From Pectobacterium araliae (GTDB lineage: Bacteria; Pseudomonadota; Gammaproteobacteria; Enterobacterales; Enterobacteriaceae): a DNA stretch of 64,000 nt. A program made the translations under genes and the position numbers. Under the pieces are notes generated by a model. That model was not told the origin of the DNA. It worked only from the letters and a program-made list of their open reading frames with translations, and did not search any database. The stretch is taken from NCBI RefSeq assembly GCF_037076465.1, contig NZ_AP028908.1, positions 434,001 through 498,000 of the forward strand, read 5' to 3'. Position 1 is the stretch's first letter. The number at the start of each line of letters is the position of its first letter. Below, piece after piece: positions 32,501-41,800 of this stretch.

Positions 32501-32893
32501 ATCCTGTTCCTGCTGGAGCTGACGGGCTTGTTCCAACAGTTGGCTGCTGGTTTGCAGTAGCTGCTGTTCGAGATCGTTGCTAGAGAGACTTTCTGATATC
32601 GACGAGGGTTTGCCGTCTTCGGCATTGAGCTGGCGACGCAGTTCTTGAACCAGTTTGGGGAAATCATCAATGACGCGCTGATACTGTGTAGCGCGTTCCT
32701 GCGCTTCTTTGCGATCCTGCAAGGTATTCAGTGCAGCCTGGTATTCCTCAACGACTTTCGCCTGATCGGCTGTGCCTTTGTTGGCTTCCGCCTGCTGTAG
32801 CTGCTGGCGTAATTGTGCCTCATTGGGCGCAGTGGCAGCCAACGCGGGGGTTGATAATAAACATCCCAGAAGAAAAGTCAGAATCAAACGCAC
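29579..32893 (-). CDS. mscM: Miniconductance mechanosensitive channel MscM (YjeP)
   Basis: Large MscK/MscM-type mechanosensitive channel of the inner membrane. 1104 residues: signal peptide RLILTFLLGCLLSTPALA, a long periplasmic alpha-helical, glutamine-rich coiled-coil region (about 25-470), a group of membrane helices (about 475-850), and the C-terminal MscS core with pore helix and beta domain (GLGFGLQEIFANFISGL near 915, KPIRIGDTVTI). It protects cells from osmotic down-shock. It lies 54 bp after psd on the same strand, as in E. coli, so both are probably one transcript. Confidence 0.96.
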   Translation of the reverse strand: MRLILTFLLGCLLSTPALAATAPNEAQLRQQLQQAEANKGTADQAKVVEEYQAALNTLQDRKEAQERATQYQRVIDDFPKLVQELRRQLNAEDGKPSSISESLSSNDLEQQLLQTSSQLLEQARQLQQEQDRLREIGDSLSQLPQQQTEASRMQSEAERRIQSLGTPATPLGQAQLVALQAESALRKSRVDELELAQLSASNRQELSRLRVELYKKRHDRLDLLQQDLRSRLNNLRQREAEQALERTELLAEQSGDLPAVISKQLQVNRELSVALNQQAQRMDLIASQQRQAATHTLQVRQALSTIREQAQWLGVSPILGETLRAQIARLPEMPKPQLLDSDMAQLRVQRLHFEDLINKPQDLDNTKQDNGDPLTSAQLRILTDQMRTQRDLLTSLISGCDSQILELTKLKVANNQLADALTETREAAHRDLFWVADVEPMTFAYPLKLVQDLTRLLSLDTLTQLGSALVMMVTSQETVLPLLGALLLVGFSISSRRHYHAFMERASSRVGKVTLDHFMLTLRTVFWSILTALPLPVLWAALGYGLQNAWPYPIAVAIGDSVTATVPLMWLVMISASFSHPQGLFIVHFRWSPERVARAMRYYRLSIAFIVPLIMALITFDKLNDREFSSTLGRLCFILLCMALSLVTTGLKRAGIPLYLDKEGSGENSVNRAMWNILIAMPLVAALASCIGYLATAQALLARLETSVSIWFFLLVVYHIIRRWMLIQRRRIAFDRAKQRRSEILAQRAKGEEDVQSHESSSEAVEEPVVDLDAISAKSLQLVRSILTLIALVSVIALWSEIHSAFAFLENISLWDVSSTVKGVESVQAITLGSVLIAILIFIITAQLVRNLPALLELAILQHLDLSPGSGYAITTISKYILMLIGCLMGFSLIGIEWSKLQWLVAALGVGLGFGLQEIFANFISGLIILFEKPIRIGDTVTIRDLTGSVMRINTRATTISDWDRKEIIVPNKAFITEQFINWSLSDSVTRVVLTVPAPANANSQEVTELLMDAVKRCSLILDTPEPEAFLVDLQQGIQIFELRVFAAEMGHRMPLRHELHQLILENYRKHNLELPFPPFQVRMDNLSRSGKTLTPRQRTPGSL

Positions 32894-32947
32894 GTTAGCT
32901 ACCTTTTACAAACAACACTCTTACAAGCGACGAAAGTCGGACGTTAT

Positions 32948-33904
32948 TTACGGTGCATCGGGCTTGTGGCCTGTCTGCACGGTGCCATTTTCTTCCAGTT
33001 CGGTGCTTTCAGGGAAGACAACTGGCGCGGGTTCATCCTGACGGGCTTCGGCAAATGGCTCACCCACACGGGTCACACTTAGGGTATTCAGGTGTGCGGC
33101 AAACTGGAGATTATTGCCTGCGGCAAACAGGTTAATCACGGTTGAACCGAGCTTGAAGCGACCCATTTCCTCGCCTTTCGCCAACACCACGGCACCTTCT
33201 TCACCCGCCTGCGGGTAGGTCCAACGCTTGATGATGCCTTCACGCGGTGGCGTCACCACGCCTGACCACACGGTTTCGATGCTGCCAACAATGGTCGCGC
33301 CCACCAGAATTTGTGCTAATGGGCCGAATTCAGTATCAAACAGGCAAATGACGCGTTCGTTACGCGCAAACAGATTCGGCACGTTATCTGCCGTCAGCAG
33401 GTTGACGGAGAACAGGTCGCCCGGCACGTAAATCATCTCGCGCAATACGCCGTCGCACGGCATGTGAAGGCGGTGATAATCACGCGGTGAAAGATAAATG
33501 GTGGCAAAAAGGCCGTCGCGGAACAGATCGGCCATCATGTAGTTGCCTGCCAGCAGCGTTTCCAGCGTGTAGTTGTGCTTCTTCGCCTGAATCAGCTTGC
33601 CGTCGGTAATCGGACCAAACTGTGATAGCACGCCGTCTGCCGGTTGCACCAGGCGGTGCGCATGGGGATCGACGGGACGAATGCCAGAACGCAGCGGGCG
33701 AACGAAAAATTCGTTAAACGTGCGATAAGATGCGGTATCCGGTTGCAACGCTTCCTGCATGTTGACGTTGTATTGACGGACAAACAGATCGATCACCAGC
33801 TTGGTGAGTTTCCCCGCACGTTTATTTGCTCCCCAGCCCGCTAAGCGGGTCAGCCAGATCTTGGGAAGCCAATACTGTAGTTTGATTTTGATATTATCCA
33901 GCAC
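32948..33904 (-). CDS. psd: Phosphatidylserine decarboxylase proenzyme
   Basis: Makes phosphatidylethanolamine from phosphatidylserine at the inner membrane. The 318-residue proenzyme cleaves itself at the LGST motif ([10 protein letters not shown], serine about 253), which gives the pyruvoyl cofactor. Other conserved parts include [14 protein letters not shown] with the catalytic histidines. The C-terminal tail after the alpha chain is rich in E and P. Upstream of mscM in one operon. In E. coli this operon responds to envelope stress; nothing in the leader here proves that. Confidence 0.97.
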   Translation of the reverse strand: MLDNIKIKLQYWLPKIWLTRLAGWGANKRAGKLTKLVIDLFVRQYNVNMQEALQPDTASYRTFNEFFVRPLRSGIRPVDPHAHRLVQPADGVLSQFGPITDGKLIQAKKHNYTLETLLAGNYMMADLFRDGLFATIYLSPRDYHRLHMPCDGVLREMIYVPGDLFSVNLLTADNVPNLFARNERVICLFDTEFGPLAQILVGATIVGSIETVWSGVVTPPREGIIKRWTYPQAGEEGAVVLAKGEEMGRFKLGSTVINLFAAGNNLQFAAHLNTLSVTRVGEPFAEARQDEPAPVVFPESTELEENGTVQTGHKPDAP

Positions 33905-34048
33905 AGTGAGCCTCTTGGGTTAATAGTGCGCCATAAAACAAGCTTTCTGGGGGACACGCTTAGCATTGCCGATGGTAACCCAGAAAGAGAGTAAGCAGAT
34001 TCACTTACCCTCAAAGGGAGCGCATTGTAACGACGGTCATGATAAATG

Positions 34049-35098
34049 TCAGTTATCTGTGTCCGAAAAGCCTTTACGCGTTTTTACTTGCGCCATGCTT
34101 TCGAGAATCCGGTGATAGTTATCAAAGCGTTCTGCGGCAATATCTCCGCGCTCACGTGCGGCGTTAATGGCGCAGCCCGGATCGTTTTCATGTTTGCAAT
34201 CGCGGAACTTGCACGAGCCGATGTATTCACGTAATTCAATGAAACCACGCGTAACCTGTTCGGGCTCCAGGTGCCACAAACCAAATTCACGCACGCCCGG
34301 TGAGTCGATTACGTCGCCGCCATGTGGGAAGTGGTAAAGTCGGGAGGCCGTGGTGGTGTGTTGTCCCAATCCTGAGTTATCAGACACCTCGTTCACCAGA
34401 ATACGCGCTTCACCCAACGCAAGTAGCGCGTTAAGCAGGCTGGATTTCCCGACGCCTGATTGCCCCGCGAAAATGCTGATGCGGTCGGTTAACGCCTGCT
34501 CTAGTTCGGGAATACCCTGTTGAGTATGGCTGGAAACCATCAACACGCGATATTTGAGCGCACGGTAGATGTCCATCTGTTCATCAACAAACCGGCGGGA
34601 TTCATCATCCAGCAGGTCAATTTTGTTCAGCACGATGAGCGGTTCGATCTCCAGCGTTTCGCAGGCGACCAGATAGCGATCGATAATATTCAGCGACAGT
34701 TCGGGCAAGATCGCTGAAACGATCACGATCTGATCGATATTGGCGGCGATCGGTTTAATGCCATCGTAATAGTCAGGGCGTGTAAGGACTGAATGACGGG
34801 GGTGAACGGCTTCCACGATCCCGCTGATGCCAGCGAGTGATTCATGGCCAGGTCGCCAGACGACCCGGTCGCCCGTAACCAGCGATGAAATTGTCCGGCG
34901 AATATTGCAGCGGTGCACGACGCCATCGGTGGCTTCTACATCGGCGTGCATGCCAAATCGGCTGATGATAATGCCTTCTTGCGCATCGCCTAGTTGGCTA
35001 TCTTCCCATTCGACTTTGCTTTCCGTTTTTTTCAGGCGACGCTGGTGGTTTGCGCTAACCCGACGCTGCTGACCTTTCGACAGTTTCTTTTTGCTCAC
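34049..35098 (-). CDS. rsgA: Small ribosomal subunit biogenesis GTPase RsgA
   Basis: Circularly permuted GTPase that checks late 30S assembly. 349 residues: basic N-terminus and OB fold (to about 110), then the G motifs in permuted order, G4 NKIDLL (about 158), G1 [11 protein letters not shown] (about 212) and G3 DSPG (about 265), then the C-terminal zinc domain with [14 protein letters not shown] and its histidine. Divergent from orn. Neighbours psd/mscM and orn are the usual ones. Confidence 0.97.
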   Translation of the reverse strand: MSKKKLSKGQQRRVSANHQRRLKKTESKVEWEDSQLGDAQEGIIISRFGMHADVEATDGVVHRCNIRRTISSLVTGDRVVWRPGHESLAGISGIVEAVHPRHSVLTRPDYYDGIKPIAANIDQIVIVSAILPELSLNIIDRYLVACETLEIEPLIVLNKIDLLDDESRRFVDEQMDIYRALKYRVLMVSSHTQQGIPELEQALTDRISIFAGQSGVGKSSLLNALLALGEARILVNEVSDNSGLGQHTTTASRLYHFPHGGDVIDSPGVREFGLWHLEPEQVTRGFIELREYIGSCKFRDCKHENDPGCAINAARERGDIAAERFDNYHRILESMAQVKTRKGFSDTDN

Positions 35099-35282
35099 TG
35101 AGCCTCACTTAAGACGATTTATCGTTCACTACCGCGGGTTTGTCGCTCGCCGCGTTTGAACGGACTATAATACACCCTATTTGATTTTAATTAACTGATA
35201 CCACCTTGTCGGTATCCGTGTTGAGGTTGACACTGGTATCCTTGTATCGACGACAGGGCACAATGCAACAGGAACTCCCACG

Positions 35283-35825
35283 ATGGTAGATGAAAATAAC
35301 CTGATCTGGATCGATCTTGAGATGACCGGCCTGAACCCGGATCACGATCGCATTATTGAGATCGCAACGCTGGTGACGGATGCAAATCTGAATGTGTTGG
35401 CCGAAGGGCCGGTACTGGCGGTGCATCAGTCGGATAGCCAACTGGCTCTGATGGATGACTGGAATGTGCGCACGCACGGTGCCAGCGGCCTGACCGAACG
35501 CGTTAAAGCCAGCACCACGGACGAACGCGCTGCCGAGCTGGAAACGCTGGCATTTTTACAAAAATGGGTGCCAGCGGGTAAATCGCCGATCTGTGGCAAC
35601 AGCATCGGTCAGGATCGTCGCTTCCTGTTCCGCTATATGCCAGAGCTGGAAGTCTACTTCCACTACCGCTATCTGGATGTCAGCACGCTCAAAGAGCTGG
35701 CACGACGCTGGAAGCCAGAAATTCTGACCGGTTTTAAGAAACAAGGTACGCATCAGGCGATGGATGATATTCGCGAATCACTGGCAGAGCTGGTCTACTA
35801 CCGTGAAAATTTTCTGCAACTGTAG
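35283..35825 (+). CDS. orn: Oligoribonuclease
   Basis: Essential 3'-5' exonuclease that removes the last di- to oligoribonucleotides of mRNA decay, including pGpG. 180 residues. DEDDh residues are visible: D11 and E13 in WIDLEMTGL, the middle aspartate in [12 protein letters not shown], and histidine plus aspartate in [12 protein letters not shown]. The tRNA-Gly gene follows by about 190 bp, as in enterobacteria. Confidence 0.97.
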   Translation: MVDENNLIWIDLEMTGLNPDHDRIIEIATLVTDANLNVLAEGPVLAVHQSDSQLALMDDWNVRTHGASGLTERVKASTTDERAAELETLAFLQKWVPAGKSPICGNSIGQDRRFLFRYMPELEVYFHYRYLDVSTLKELARRWKPEILTGFKKQGTHQAMDDIRESLAELVYYRENFLQL

Positions 35826-35926
35826 GTGAAGCGAGAAGGTAGGGTATAGCAGTGCCCCGAACTGCTGATATTTACACCATGATGTCGTTTTTATCAGCAG
35901 TCAGATGATTTTTCATTTTCGGGGGC

Positions 35927-35954
35927 TTGCGGTTAAACGCATTTCTCGTATAAT
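35927..35954 (+). promoter_or_regulatory. Promoter of the first tRNA-Gly
   Basis: TTGCGG (35927-35932), a 16-bp spacer, and a perfect TATAAT (35949-35954), followed by a GC-rich discriminator GCGCACCCC of the type seen at stringently controlled stable-RNA promoters. It lies 65 bp before the tRNA. Confidence 0.8.
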
Positions 35955-36018
35955 GCGCACCCCATACCGATGAAGAATTTTAATTAAAGAACTTCTACAT
36001 CGTATGAAGATTTCCCGA

Positions 36019-36094
<76 letters not shown>

Positions 36095-36245
36095 ATTTCT
36101 TTTCTATAGATGTACATCAAAGTCTGTAGCTCTTTGATTTAACAGGGTAATCGCTCTGTTGAGCATCCAGCGAAATCCGCTGAAAACCACCGTCAACCAC
36201 GCCGAAGTAATACATAAATTAGTACACGAAAATCGGGTGCGTTAC
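36095..36245 (+). repeat. tRNA-adjacent scar, left copy (related to 54147-54297)
   Basis: The bases after the first tRNA-Gly align loosely but in the same order with those after the second: AGTCTG, a small hairpin (AACAGGG / CTCTGTT at 36141-36160), TCCAGCGAA, an ACCACGC-like block, TTAGT-CA, and an A-run before CGGGTGCG. In the right copy this stretch leads to an integrase start. I read both as remnants of the junction left by related tRNA-targeting elements. The left copy has no integrase. Confidence 0.65.
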
Positions 36246-36490
36246 GGATGCAACGCCTGTGCCGCTCGGTACACCTCATCCCGTCACCTCAGTATTTCCC
36301 TGTCGTCCCCAGCGTGACGTTGCGATGGCGTCCCATACCCGATACCGCTGTGATAGTGCTTTTCGTTATATCAACGCGTAAATACTCCCACCCAGTCCCG
36401 CGCCTCTTCCCGCGTTGAACCCTGACGACGGCTATTCCGGCACGTATTTCACCGTCCGGAACAGTGACTCCACATACGCGTTATCATTAA
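36240..36490 (-). pseudogene. IS3-family transposase (OrfB), C-terminal remnant
   Basis: On the minus strand, 36435-36488 encodes NDNAYVESLFRTVKYVPE, a hallmark of the IS3-family integrase core with its last catalytic glutamate. Further on, GYGTPSQRH and DEVYRAAQALHP follow, in the order found in intact OrfB proteins, but stop codons and shifts separate them. No intact OrfA or inverted repeats are visible nearby, so the element is dead. Confidence 0.75.
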
Positions 36491-36835
36491 CTCACCCGCG
36501 GGCGACTGGCGATGAGTCGTTTTATTATCGAGTTCGGTGACCGCCTGAGCGACCACTTTTAATAGGATGGAAATTACACAAAATTATTTACAGGGTCCTA
36601 TTTGGATCTATCATAAAAGGCCGGATAACATGGAAGAGATTAGAGGGATATAACAATTTGTCAGAAAAAATATGATTTTCTCTTCTCAGGATAAGCGCTT
36701 ATTCAAGTTTGAATATGTTATTAAAAAAGCCTGCTGTTAAGCAGGCTATCAAGGGATTTTACTCATTATTTTCATCTGATGATTAGGTAAACCAGAGTAC
36801 ATGATTACATGTGAAGGAGAGAACCAAAATAAATG

Positions 36836-37174
36836 CTAAAAATATTTCTTAGCTGCATCAAGTATCCCCTGTGAAGTCAATTCCCTGTCAGAAGCCACGT
36901 AAATAATGGCATGATCTCCAGTCAATGAAGGAAAACCTGCAGACATTATCTGAAGATGTGTTTCTTCACCATTTGGGTATCCCTGCCTGATAGAGGAAAT
37001 ACCTTTTAGAACGGTCATGACCTTACAGGGTTCGGCATTAAAAAAAACAAGGACTTCTATCATATGCCACCATGGTTCTGTTAGTCTTTTCCATAACGCC
37101 ACCTCTTCGATACAGGGAATAATTTTTTGCAATAAACCTGCCAAGACTATGTGATATGTGCAAAAGTCTTGCAA
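36836..37174 (-). CDS. Hypothetical protein, unrecognised
   Basis: I do not recognise this family. The longest frame (112 residues) would start at TTG, with no ATG until the methionine in WWHMIEVLVFF, so the true start may be internal or the gene 5'-truncated. The C-terminal 75 residues look like a folded domain: IEVLVFFNAEPCKV, GYPNGEETHLQIMSAGFPSL, then GDHAIIYVASDRELTSQGI. No membrane span or signal peptide. The gene is AT-rich and alone on its strand, next to the cold-shock cluster; 36491-36835 before it holds no further gene. Confidence 0.5.
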   Translation of the reverse strand: MQDFCTYHIVLAGLLQKIIPCIEEVALWKRLTEPWWHMIEVLVFFNAEPCKVMTVLKGISSIRQGYPNGEETHLQIMSAGFPSLTGDHAIIYVASDRELTSQGILDAAKKYF

Positions 37175-37271
37175 TTTTCTTTTTTTACATTTTTAAAGCT
37201 AAATAAAATTAAAACAAGCACCCACTTGATCAACGGTGTATGGTGACTGTCCATTAAATCAGGAAATGCCC

Positions 37272-37433
37272 ATGTCTGGACGTAAAAACACACAAGCCAA
37301 TCGTAATCACTTAGTCAAATGCCCATGCCCAAACTGTGCAAGGGAGTCTGAGCATAGTTTTAGTCGTGTCCTGAAAGGATCCCAACTTGCCTGTCCCTAC
37401 TGCAGTACACTGTTCAAATCGACGCAACGATAG
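37272..37433 (+). CDS. ynfU: YnfU-family zinc-ribbon small protein
   Basis: 53-residue protein with two CxxC knuckles (CPCPNC and CPYC) separated by the conserved ESEHSFSRVLKGSQL, closely like E. coli YnfU, a small zinc-binding protein of unknown role. The start is ATG 37272, preceded by AGGAAAT; a longer frame from 37236 lacks a ribosome site. It stands in front of a cold-shock cluster. The downstream YmcF-like protein has the same two-knuckle plan. Confidence 0.8.
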   Translation: MSGRKNTQANRNHLVKCPCPNCARESEHSFSRVLKGSQLACPYCSTLFKSTQR

Positions 37434-37768
37434 AACAGATGCATATCCAGGTGATAAAGGTTATTTATTTCAAAACCCTGCTCACTTAGTGATGTTAACT
37501 GGCAGATGCCATTAAGGTAATATCAAGGGCGTGATGCTTTCGGAGGCTGCCTGGCCTCTTACGCACTTTATTATTTAACAAGCAGTTAGCTTCTGCTTTT
37601 AGACTTTTCATGCAGCAGGCCTGCATTTCATCACATCGGTCAGCACACTCATACATGTGCAAAAATATGCTGACCTGATATTAAGAATAAACTGCCTTTC
37701 TCTAAATTAATTTATGGATCTGTCTACTCAGGAATAATCCTTCATCGTTGTTGTAGATCCACAAAAAT
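37434..37768. other. Intergenic, nothing recognised
   Basis: 335 bp of AT-rich sequence between ynfU and the convergent csp gene. I see no frame, tRNA, clear terminator or repeat in it. Confidence 0.5.
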
Positions 37769-37987
37769 TTATTTATCGCAAAGTATTACGTTTGCAGCCG
37801 CTGGGCCTTTGTCACCACTGTGTATTGCGAATTCAACTTTCTGTCCTTCAAATAAGGTTTTAAAGTTGTCGCCGTTAAGCGAAGAAAAATGAACAAAGAT
37901 ATCTTTGCTCCCATCAAGAGGAGAGATGAAACCAAAACCTTTGTCTTCGTTAAACCATTTTACCAGGCCTTTAATTCTTGAGGTCAC
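37769..37987 (-). CDS. CspA-family cold-shock protein
   Basis: Small RNA-binding beta-barrel of the cold-shock domain type, acting as an RNA chaperone. 72 residues, with intact RNP1 (KGFGFI) and RNP2 (IFVHF) and the conserved [11 protein letters not shown] start, so it should bind single-stranded nucleic acid. I start it at GTG 37987, where GGGAG lies just upstream (only three bases, unusually close); a GTG at 38002 adds five residues. Divergent from a CspH-like gene, with shared promoter-type repeats between. Confidence 0.9.
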   Translation of the reverse strand: MTSRIKGLVKWFNEDKGFGFISPLDGSKDIFVHFSSLNGDNFKTLFEGQKVEFAIHSGDKGPAAANVILCDK

Positions 37988-38006
37988 ACTGACTCCCGTC
38001 ACACAT

Positions 38007-38244
38007 TATAGTATTGATAGTAAACGTATAGTATTAAACGTATAGACTCAAAAGAAGGGGGATGTCAGCGATAACGCCTGATAATGAGGACTGCCCGAAA
38101 AATATTTAACGTTCGTTTGTACATCGAACTGATGGAATCCATTAAGGCACGGGAAATTATAATAAGCAAATTATATTTTAGCCGTCCAGCGATCCTGCAA
38201 GGAAAATTAAAAGTGACAATATAATTTTTTCAACGTATAGTATT
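38007..38244 (+). repeat. Three exact copies of TATAGTATT in the csp/cspH intergenic region
   Basis: TATAGTATT occurs at 38007-38015, 38027-38035 and 38236-38244, the last two within a longer shared AACGTATAGTATT. AACGTATAG also recurs at 38037-38045. The first two copies lie just upstream of the minus-strand csp gene, the third 26 bp upstream of the plus-strand cspH-like gene. On the minus strand, TATAAT at about 38004-38009 could be a -10. A shared regulatory site is inferred. Confidence 0.55.
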
Positions 38245-38269
38245 TACGTGTTTTTAATAAGGAATTAAC

Positions 38270-38482
38270 TTGTCCCATAAAATGACAGGAATTGTCAAAA
38301 ATTTTGACATTCTCAGTGGTAAAGGTCTCATCACCCCTTCAGATGGCCGAAAAGATGTTCTGCTTCACATTTCAGCCGTTAACTCCCGCGAATCAGAATT
38401 ACTCATCCCAGGAAGCCGTATTGAATTTTGTCGGATCAACGGTCTCAGGGGGCCTGTGGCTGCGAATATTTATCTTTCTTGA
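38270..38482 (+). CDS. cspH: CspH/CspF-like divergent cold-shock protein
   Basis: 70-residue cold-shock-domain protein of the divergent CspF/CspH type. It keeps the overall fold pattern ([37 protein letters not shown]) but has lost the nucleic-acid-binding aromatics: RNP1 is KGLITP instead of KGFGFI, RNP2 is VLLHIS instead of VFVHFS, and the KWF tryptophan is asparagine. It begins at TTG 38270 after AAGGAA. RNA binding is probably weak; the role of this class is not known. Confidence 0.85.
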   Translation: MSHKMTGIVKNFDILSGKGLITPSDGRKDVLLHISAVNSRESELLIPGSRIEFCRINGLRGPVAANIYLS

Positions 38483-38563
38483 ATTTCAGTGCATCAAATT
38501 AAATAGATTAAAATTTAACCAAATGTGATACGGTGAAGTTCATTCATTGAAAGGTTAATGATT

Positions 38564-38728
38564 ATGTCCATTATCGATTACGCAATGAAACTCTTCAGCG
38601 GTGCGTCTACCGCCACTGCCGCCTGCCCTGTTTGTGGACTAAAATCAGCTCAATCGGTGTCAAAAATCCGTCGCAATCAGGCCATGCTTTGCCCCGGGTG
38701 TAAGGCTCTGTTTATCTCCCGACGCTAG
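38564..38728 (+). CDS. ymcF: YmcF-like cold-shock-associated zinc-ribbon protein
   Basis: 54-residue protein starting SIIDYAMKLFSGAS, then two zinc knuckles, CPVC (about 21) and CPGC (about 43), ending FISRR. It resembles the small protein YmcF found downstream of cold-shock genes in E. coli. The start ATG 38564 follows AAAGGTTA. It lies 81 bp after the CspH-like gene and is probably co-transcribed and cold-induced; function unknown. Confidence 0.75.
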   Translation: MSIIDYAMKLFSGASTATAACPVCGLKSAQSVSKIRRNQAMLCPGCKALFISRR

Positions 38729-38762
38729 TTCCGACCGAAAAACCGCAGACAGAGCCCATGTT

Positions 38763-38773
38763 CTATACTTAAG
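38763..38773 (+). promoter_or_regulatory. Sigma-S-type -10 element upstream of the glucan synthase
   Basis: CTATACTTAAG matches the extended -10 preferred by RpoS (CTATACTTAA), with a C before the hexamer. It lies about 113 bp before the glucan synthase start. No strong -35 is seen, which is normal for RpoS. It suggests stationary-phase or osmotic-stress expression. Confidence 0.5.
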
Positions 38774-38885
38774 TTAAACTCCAGCAGCTGTTAAATCCCT
38801 GATGCTTTATGCCCATCCTGAGAGAACGTTTCTGAACTGATTTCGCAACTGCTCCTGCGCGCTAACGTCGCATCAGAGCAATGCT

Positions 38886-41800
38886 ATGAAAATGAACCCC
38901 AGAGAGTGGTTTAACCGCTCCCGTATTCCGACGAATGCCTCCGAAAACGTTGCGTTTTTGGCGAACGATCCTGCCGGTGAAAGTAATTCGCGGTCAGAAC
39001 TCTTTTCGACCACCCAGATGGAACGCTACGGTCAGAAGCTGGCGCAGACCCATAAATTATCGCCAGATAAACTTCCTTATTACCTTCTGAAAAGGCTCGG
39101 CGACAATGAGGTTGTCATCACGCAAAACTGCTATGAGCTTAACGCGGGTAAAAAGACGAGTATCATGCCCGCCGGGGAGTGGTTGCTGGACAATTATTAT
39201 CTGATTGAGGAACAAATCCGCACTGTCCGCCAGCACTTGCCGAAAAGCTTTGGTAAGGGTCTTCCATCGCTAATGTCGCCGCTGAATTGTCCACGAATTT
39301 ACAATATTGCATCAGAGGCCATTGCTCACGGTGATGGCCGCTGGGATACCGCCAGCCTGACCAGCTTTCTCACCGCCTATCAACAGGTGACACCGCTGAC
39401 ATTAGGTGAAGTCTGGGCCTTACCGGGGATGCTGCGTCTGGCGCTGATTGAAAATCTTCGTCGTATCAGCATGGAGGTGATAAAAGCTCAGCAGGACAGA
39501 AATCTGGCAGATACGTGGATAACAAGGATTTTCGAATGTGCAGAGAGTGTGCCTGCTGATTTAATCATGGTGGTTGCCGATATGGCGCGCTCCCGTCCTC
39601 AGTTAACCAGTGCGTTTGTCGCAGAACTGGTGCGGCGCCTGCAGGGACATGGAAACGCACTGTCGTTACCTCTGACCTGGGTTGAGCAGTGCCTCCGGGA
39701 ACAGGGGATAACCACCGACGTTCTCATTCATCGCTTCAATCAACAGCTTGCCGCCAGCCAGCTATCCGTCAGTAACAGCATCGCGGGTCTGCGATTACTG
39801 AGCGAAACGGACTGGGCTGATTTCGCCGAAGTGATCAGTGTCGTCGAACAGACATTACGCAATGATCCTGCCAGTATCTATCCTCGGATGCATTTCAATA
39901 CCCGGGATCATTACCGCCACGTTATTGAGATTCTGGCCAGAGACAGTGGTCTCAATGAGCCAGCGGTTGCTAACAGGGTGCTGGCGCTTTCAGGGGAAGC
40001 GGCTCCCGACACACTGGAACATCACGTTGGCTATTATCTCGCGGGCGAAGGTCGACAGCAGCTGGAAATTCAACTGTTGGCAGACACCTCTAAGCTCATA
40101 CGTTTGCGGCACAGTTTCAACAGAATAACCCTGCTGTCATGGCTTGGAAGCCTGGCGTTGTTGACTACCGCAACGACAGCGGCAATATTGGACGAAACTG
40201 CCCTGCAGGGCGCAGATTGGCTGCTGATCGCGGTGGCATTGCCTCTTATTATCGCTCTCACTCAGTTAATGAGTGATTTGCTCAGTGACGCAACAGCTCG
40301 TTTTCGCGTTCCTCGTCCATTGCCCAGGATGGATTTTTCAAACGGCATTCCCGCTGATAGTGCAACTATGGTCGTCATCCCCTGCATGCTGACTAGCCAC
40401 GACAGTTTCAGCAAACTTCTCACCAGTCTTGAAGTCTGCTGGCTAGGGAATCAAAACGAAAATCTCAGATTCGCTCTGCTCACCGATTTCGCTGATTCTG
40501 AGAATGAACCCTCGCCGGAAAGTAATGCTCTGCTCAGACAGGCGATCGCCGATATGCAGGCGCTTAATCGCCGCTATCCCTCCAGCCGCCCGCGTTTTTA
40601 TCTGCTACACCGCCAGCCGGAATGGAACCACGCAGACGGAACGTGGATGGGCTATGAACGCAAGCGGGGGAAACTGGCGTTGCTTAACAGCTGGTTGCGT
40701 CATCCGGGGATACAATTCGTCAGCGTTGCAGATATGCCTGCTCACCTTTTACCGGATCACATTAAATACGTCATTACCTTGGACAGTGATACGGTGCTAC
40801 CGCGCGATACGGCGCACAAACTGGTCGCCACGATGGCGCATCCGCTGAATAAGCCAGAGTATGATCCGGTACGCCAGAGGGTTGTCAAAGGATTCGGCAT
40901 TCTGCAACCCGGTCTTGCGGAGGAGATACCGCGTAATGGTCAGGGACGTTACGCCACCATCCGCAGCAGCGTACCGGGCAATAACCCCTATTCGATGATG
41001 TCTTCGGATATCTATCAGGATCTCTTTGGGGAGGGATCGTTCGTGGGCAAAGGGATTTATGATGTCGATATCTTTGTGCTGGCGACCGCCAACACCTGCC
41101 CGGAAAATCTGGTTCTCAGCCATGATTTACTCGAAGGATGCTATGCGCGATCGGGTCTGCTGAGTGAAGTGTTACTCTACGAACAGTACCCTAATAATTA
41201 TCTTGCGGATGTCGCGCGTCGTTCACGCTGGATCCGGGGCGACTGGCAGCTGCTTAACTGGCTGAAGCCACACGTCAGAAAAGCCGATGGAACGCGGGAT
41301 AAGAATCCGCTGACCGCGCTTTCTTACTGGAAATTACTTGATAATCTGCGTCGCAGTCTGGTCGCCCCCTCTTTACTGGTATTGCTGTTCTTCACCCTGC
41401 TTTGGGTACCCAATCCATTTTACTGGCTTGGCGTACTGACGCTGATATGGCTGTTGCCTGCGATCCTCAGCATCGCCCACAACCTTCTGCATAAACCCCC
41501 GCGTCGCCGCCTGACGCCGCATCTGTCAATGGTGGGAACTGGCGCGCTGAAGCGTCTGTCAGGTATCGGCCTTAATTTTGCGATACTGCCGCACGAAGCC
41601 GGATATTCGCTGAAGGCGATAGCCGTGACGCTATGGCGACTGGGGGTTAGCAAGCGTAACCTCAGCCAGTGGGTGAGCCACAATCCGGCCAGCAATCAGT
41701 CCAGCCCCTCTGTTGCTCGTTTTTATCAGGCTATGTGGCTGAATGTTGCAGGTGGCGTGACACTGACAATACTGACTGGACAATGCGCACCGCAACTTCT

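Noticed and set aside
29579..32893. Glutamine-rich coiled-coil part of MscM considered as a separate filament protein
   Set aside because: It is continuous with the channel domain and has the signal peptide and order of MscM.
36574..36595. TTACACAAAATTATTTACAG considered as an IS256-family end
   Set aside because: Resembles such ends, but no transposase or partner end is near; too short to report as a feature.
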